Shown: positions 59,430-64,000 of the stretch, one piece after another | Layout of the letters: each line of letters opens with the position of its first letter | Numbering within the stretch: the stretch's first letter is position 1 | Assembly: GCA_032988165.1 (NCBI GenBank) | Contig: JANTQF010000103.1 | Location: 1-64,000, forward strand | Direction: 5' to 3' | Length of the DNA stretch: 64,000 bases | Source of the DNA: Emmonsiellopsis sp. PD_33 | Taxonomy: Eukaryota > Ascomycota > Eurotiomycetes > Onygenales > Ajellomycetaceae | Notes under the pieces: model-generated | What the model was told of the DNA's origin: nothing | Seen by the model: only the letters and a program-made list of their open reading frames with translations | The model's database searches: none | Position numbers and translations under genes: made by a program

Positions 59430-62030
59430 ACCATGAATTAGTGCATCTATTCCTCCTTCACTGGAACAAATTGGTTGTAACAATCAGTTTGTGGTTTATC
59501 CAGGGGCAAAACATTCAAATCTCAAGATTTTTAAACAATAATAGAGGTCAATAAAATGGGCTAAGCACTCTAGAGGTTTAAAGCCCTTCATCTGGAATTC
59601 CACACAATATATGGTAAAAGTGTGGCAGTTCTTCCAAGAGGGCATCATGGCAACAGATGGGGAACCTATAGTGTTATGTAAATATTATGATAAATATTTT
59701 ACCCACTCATTATTAAAGGGTGAGATAATAACAACAATGAACAATCATATCAAAAAGAGCTAATACTATTAGAGGTAGGCAAGGTTTCAAGATATAGAGA
59801 ATGTTGATTTAATGACATCACAAAGAAGAACATCATAATAGATAATAGTAAGCATCCTTTTTATTCTCAAGGCTGTAGTAGGAGTTCTAGGGCTTCAGCT
59901 AACTATATAAAACTAATATGATTGAGGATAGTAGCACAGATGATATTGAATTCATCAAGGAGAAATTCTGGCAAACTCTGATAGAGATTTTAGTCTCTAC
60001 ATGATTATCCTTTCATTTTGTGGACAACTTTTACTTCTATTAAATGATCTAAATGTTGTGACCCAGTGCAACCATACCTAGTGCATTGTATATCCCAAAG
60101 ATTATTAATAAGCTTATGAAAGAGGGCTTCCAACAGATTCTTAATTATATATCTACTGAGGATTATATCTCTCTTGCCCTTGATGGCTGGACCAGCCCAT
60201 TCAATGATGCATTTATGGTAGTGGCAGTGTACTTTATTGACTATAATTAGAAGTTCCAGGAACTTATACTGAGATTTAAACATATTAAAACTGGGCACAG
60301 TGGGAGAGAGCTATCTGATATTGCAATAAACATTATGAAGATGTATGATATCAAAAAGTAAATATTTAGCATAATAATAGATAATGCAAGCAACAATGTA
60401 ACATTTATTGCAAGTCTAAATACAGTAATATAAATACTGAATTCATTAACACATATTGAGTAATATGTTAAGATTCCATGCCTAGCTCATATAATTCAGC
60501 TGGTCATAAAGGAACTTCTGGACTCAATAAAGGTTAGCTCAGAAAATAATAGAATAACTCAGAATTGGGATGATTCTATATTGTCTAACCCCATATGAAT
60601 GCAGAGTGTCTTCCAGACACTGGCAAAGATGAGCTTACTGTTACTTTGAGATGTTGTTCACAGATAATATAATTTTCTACTACATTTTTATTGTCTGTGA
60701 ACAACAACACTGAATAATTGCTGCTGACTCTATTTCACTAGATCCATCTATTAACTTAATATATTAATATAAGTTTACAGTGCAAACAAGCATTTCATGA
60801 TATTCAACAGTCTGATATGAATAGGACAGGTAAAGTACTAAAGTTACTAATAATAGATGTAGCTATTCAATGGAATTCAACTTTCTATATGCTATGTTGT
60901 GCACTTAGACTCAGAGTCTATATAGATAGGTATGTTGGAGATATCAATCAGCAAGTCAAATTTAGACTAGACAGAAATAAGTAGCAGTCAGTTGAGTATT
61001 TAATTGAGCTTATAAAACCTTTTGCTAAATATACAGCTACATTTTTTACAGTAATAATCCTAACCCTCTCTATGGTGCTTCAGCTATATGAGAACCTGTT
61101 CAATCATATTAACCATTATAAAGTGGCATTGGAGAGAAAGTATTTACACTGGAAGCACTTAATGTATGATGTCTTATGTAAATGTTATAAGAAGTTAATT
61201 AAATACTATACAGACACAAAAAAGGAGTATGGGTATCTCTATGCTGTTGCAATAATCCTATCTCCAAATCAGAAATTAAAGCTCTTTAGTTAAGAAAGTT
61301 GGAATGATAATGACTATAAATAATGAGAAAAGTATCAAAATCATTTCCAAGAAATGTACAATAAATATGTGTTTAAATTGTCTGGTGAAGACACATCACA
61401 ACAGCAGCCTAGGCAACAAATAAGATAATTAAATAATCTTTTTGACTTGATCTTCAGTAATGTGCCCAACAGCATCACCTTGGCTGAAGTTAGTGAGAGG
61501 AATGAGGTAAAGAAGTACCTGGATTAAGGTTAGTTTGCTACTCTCATGTATGAGGTATCTATTCATATTCATGTGATGTACTAAATATTAGTATAGAGCT
61601 AAGTGAGGAATATAATTACTTGCTGTACTAAAAGAAACATTATTCACAGTATTCTATTCTAGCATAGATGATTCAAGACTATCTTTTAGTATCTAGTTCA
61701 ACTGTTGGTGTAGAATAGCTCTTCAATGCAGCTCATGATATCTATTATTATCATCACAGTCATCTTAAGCTATTAATCTTGCAGACTCTGATGCTGAAGA
61801 TGTGCTTGAATTAGATTACTCTAAATGAGAAGAAGAGCAAGTTGGCTGAAGAGGATGAGATGATAGATGATGAGTTTAATGAAGATGAGGAAAATAATGA
61901 CTTAGCCTTGAGTAAGATGAATGCAATTAGTGATATAGAAGATGAAGATACTAATATTAATATATTATAAGATACTGGAGATAATGAGTCTGAAGATGAT
62001 GTAGTTTTAGATAAGTTAAGAAGAAGGCAG
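59430..62030 (+). pseudogene. hAT transposase pseudogene with BED zinc finger
   Basis: A BED-finger region reads KVWQFFQEGIMATDGEPIVL then CKYYDKYFTHSLLKG and MNNHIKKS at 59,610-59,765; the second finger Cys is now Tyr. The RNase H-like catalytic region reads SLALDGWTSPFNDAFMVVAV (60,170-60,230), FQELILRFKHIKTGHSG, IIIDNASNNVTFI (about 60,375) and IPCLAHIIQLVIKELL (about 60,475-60,525). The dimerisation domain reads VSSSTVGVE-LFNAAHDIYYYHHSHLK at 61,690-61,770, followed by an acidic tail (EEDEMIDDEFNEDEEN). These are hAT superfamily hallmarks. Several internal stops, mainly at Gln codons, make it non-functional. It is the transposase expected for the surrounding terminal repeats. Confidence 0.88.
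60653..60705. repeat. Inverted pair of palindromic units in the hAT transposase region
   Basis: GTTGTTCACAGATAAT (60653-60668) is the reverse complement of ATTGTCTGTGAACAAC (60690-60705) with one C/T difference and a 21-nt loop. Each unit is itself a member of the TTGT...ACAA family. Confidence 0.75.
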
Positions 62031-62434
62031 TGATAAAATGATAAAGATCAGGGACCTTCATCAAAGTAAATTTCAACTAGATTGAATGATAGTTCCACAT
62101 CAAGGCAACCTATAGCAATTAGATATCTAGTGACTTCCATACTTTCTGATGATGCATCAACCCCCTAACATCTCCTTAGTAATGTATTAGCATCCTGGCA
62201 TCTCCCTGATAGTACATTAACTCCCCAAAGTTCACTCAGTTTAAGCCAGTCTGTGTGTGAAAGAGGATCTCAAGCATTTGATGGCCTGAATTCCTTAGGA
62301 AAAGAATTGCAAAGAGAAGCAGCCAAGAGGCATGAAGTAAAGGCTGTGAAAAAATAAGACAGCCAGTAGCTACAAGACATATAAAAGAAGAGGGCATTAG
62401 ATATTGTACTGGACAAAGAGAGTAATAATTAATA

Positions 62435-62454
62435 TTATTATCTATAAACAACAA
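62435..62454. repeat. Quasi-palindrome near the right end of the hAT element
   Basis: TTATTATCTATAAACAACAA at 62435-62454 has arms that would be complementary before C-to-T decay. It is the last family member before the terminal repeat. Confidence 0.55.
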
Positions 62455-62834
62455 TATATATTAAGACAGAAAGGGGGGTTAGTTAAGATGATCTACTTCA
62501 TTATATATATATAGACACTAGGTTATAGAATGCAGTTTTCAGTTTTTGATTTACAGCTATTTGCTTTTCCAATACATAAGAGTAATGCATTAAAAAAATG
62601 TGCAGCAGATATTCAGGGCATAAATATCACATGACTGTTCAGGCTAATCTAATTAGGAAATTTATCTGAAGGTCCTGATTCTTCAAGTAATTTAAAGATT
62701 ACTTAAGTTGAAGAAATACACAGTGTGAGTTAAGCCAAGTCATAATGGCAGGTGCTCAGAGTGAATCAAGGCAAATAATTTCAAGTTCAAGTCAAGTTTT
62801 TGACTCAGAATTACTTGGCCTCATCTGCACTCTA

Positions 62835-62842
62835 ACCATAAT
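62835..62842. repeat. Right target-site duplication of the hAT insertion
   Basis: ACCATAAT directly after the terminal repeat TCTGCACTCTA; it pairs with ACCATGAT at 49377-49384. Confidence 0.8.
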
Positions 62843-64000
62843 TATAATTTACCTCTATTTATTAGCTAAACCCTTTAAGAGTCCATACTGAACTATAATC
62901 TTCATCTTATCTGGAATGACCTTACCTGGGAGGGTCTAAAGTTTAATCAAATTAAGTTTCAGAGCCTGCCTGAACCCTATTATGATTAAGAGCCTGCCCT
63001 TGGGGGTAACCTACTCATCTCTCAAAAGCTAAATTATAATTGCCAATTCCTTATTAATAAAGCTACTAAATGTGAAGCTCAGCTGAATGAGGATCAGCAG
63101 GCTACCTATAATATCATTCTTATGGCTATGGAGTTTACCCTCTATAATGTAAGGTTCTTCCTTAATGGCCCTAATAGCACAGATAAAACCTTTATGTATA
63201 ATACACTGTGTGACCACCTAAGGTCTCTAGGCAAGATAATACTCTATATTGTTAGTATAGATATTACTGCCCAGCTTCTTCTAGATAGTTGAATTGCCCA
63301 TAAGTGTTTCTATATTTCTATTAATATTCAATTAACCTCAATGTATAATATATTATGTGGGACTCAGCTGGCTGAACTTATCCAATGAACTTTCCTTATT
63401 ATTTAGGATGAGACCTCAATGATGTACTGCTATATCTTTAATGCTATTAACTGAATATTATAGGACCTCTGGGCTAATCTATCTGGAGGGAGAAATAACT
63501 TTAGGGGAATTCTTACTGTATTTAGTGGTGATTTTCAGCAGACCTTACCCATTATTATATATAGCACCTGGGATGATACTATTAATACATGCATGTAATA
63601 TGCTAGGATTTGATTCTCACTCTACAAGCTACATCTCTGCCAGAACATGTGCCTATCAACTGCTACCTCTGAGGACAGATCTTTTGCTGATTAGCTGTCT
63701 TATATGTTATATAATATGATTCTCTGGGGCTGCCAGCTGATCCCACCTAAGCTACACTGAACTTCTAACTTTAATGAATTTGTTACCTAGGTATATTCAG
63801 CACTAGAGACTAGATTTTGTGAAAGGGGTTACTTTCAGGGCTGTGTGATCCTTACTGCTACAAATGACATAGTTAGCTAGATTAATGATGATCTTCTGAA
63901 TTGACTTCTAGGTAATCTGATTGAATATCTCTTGATTGATACTAGTAAGTAGAATAATGATTAGAATTATGAGATGACTCAGAAGTTTATACATTCTTAG
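62843..64000 (+). pseudogene. Helitron PIF1-like helicase pseudogene, 3' part (runs off the window)
   Basis: Translation resumes the Helitron protein. LNEDQQATYNIILMAMEF is near 63,088-63,140. The Walker A remnant FFLNGPNSTDKTFMYN (63,155-63,205) has Ser and Asp where GPNGTGKT-type glycines are expected. HLRSLGKIILYIVS, TAQLLLDS and the INIQLTSMYNI segment follow. A DEA-type motif II reads as DETSMM (63,410). GDFQQTLPIII is near 63,530. The last readable segment, INDDLLN-LLGNLIEYLLIDTSK, is near 63,890 and the frame reaches the window edge as NYEMTQKFIHS. Stops fall at Gln, Trp and Arg positions. The 3' end of the element is outside the window. Confidence 0.88.

Larger units (their letters stand above)
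49385..62834 (+). mobile_element. 13.45 kb hAT-bounded element inserted in a Helitron
   Basis: The 11-bp terminal inverted repeats TAGAGTGCAGA (49385-49395) and TCTGCACTCTA (62824-62834) are perfect and are followed inward by further GAGTCAAG-type subterminal motifs. An 8-bp target duplication flanks them. YAGRG termini with 8-bp duplications are characteristic of hAT transposons. The Helitron frame is interrupted exactly here and resumes on the other side, which confirms the insertion. A hAT transposase lies in the right third. The length is three to four times that of a normal hAT, because the interior also carries a SNF2-like pseudogene, tRNA-like units and an actin pseudogene. Nested insertion and cargo capture are both possible. 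Confidence 0.8.
44531..64000. other. AT-rich, CpG-void transposon block
   Basis: By reading every line I found no CpG from about 44,531 to the window end, while TpA, TpG and CpA are abundant. Frames are broken by TAG in Gln positions (CAG to TAG) and by TGA or TAG in Trp positions. Recoverable proteins are all mobile-element types plus one actin. This is the composition of heterochromatic, RIP-like or methylation-mutated repeats. The bounded elements are listed separately. Confidence 0.88.

Overview
The window looks like nuclear DNA of a filamentous ascomycete, probably a Eurotiomycete and perhaps an Onygenalean. The grounds are short introns (about 46-130 nt) with CTAAC/CTGAC branch points, a hybrid histidine kinase, a GH6 cellobiohydrolase, LSM4 with an RGG tail, and Eurotiomycete-like HAT1, F-box/WD40 and cPLA2 proteins. 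The order-level placement is inferred from remembered protein families, not from a search.

Layout. Bases 1-44,530 are an ordinary gene-rich, CpG-containing segment with 15 protein genes. In order these are: the 3' half of a kinase (+); an RMD1/RMD8-family membrane protein (+); an INO80F/HMG-box protein (-); a PAS hybrid histidine kinase (-); a 4.8 kb stretch without genes; a secreted GH6 cellobiohydrolase (+); a Cdc4/Pop1-like F-box/WD40 protein (-); a ZIP transporter of the ATX2/ZIP9 type (-); HAT1 (+); a single-pass membrane protein (-); LSM4 (+); a PTEN-like phosphatase (-); a PPR protein (-); a cytosolic phospholipase A2 (-); EXO70 (+); and a Cys-rich type I membrane protein (-). They do not form a pathway or cluster. 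They are housekeeping genes for chromatin, RNA, lipid signalling and exocytosis, plus one secreted cellulase. Exon structures were joined by hand from splice signals and reading-frame phase.

Bases 44,531-64,000 are a different kind of DNA: AT-rich, with no CpG that I could find, and full of stop codons at Gln and Trp positions. Translation shows nested, mutation-decayed mobile elements. A Helitron Rep/helicase pseudogene runs through 45.1-49.38 kb and resumes at 62.84 kb to the window end. It is split by an insert with matching 11-bp terminal inverted repeats (49,385-49,395 and 62,824-62,834) and an 8-bp target-site duplication with one mismatch, the hallmark of a hAT transposon. This 13.45 kb hAT-bounded insert holds a BED-finger hAT transposase (+), a decayed SNF2-type helicase (-), two tRNA-like Pol III units in tandem, and a mutated actin gene that still has its introns.

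A family of short quasi-palindromes (TTGTC-type left arm, GACAA-type right arm) is scattered through the insert, including inside its pseudo-coding regions. I saw none in the flanking Helitron halves or in the gene-rich part. The composite insert and its palindromes are the best candidates for something undescribed.
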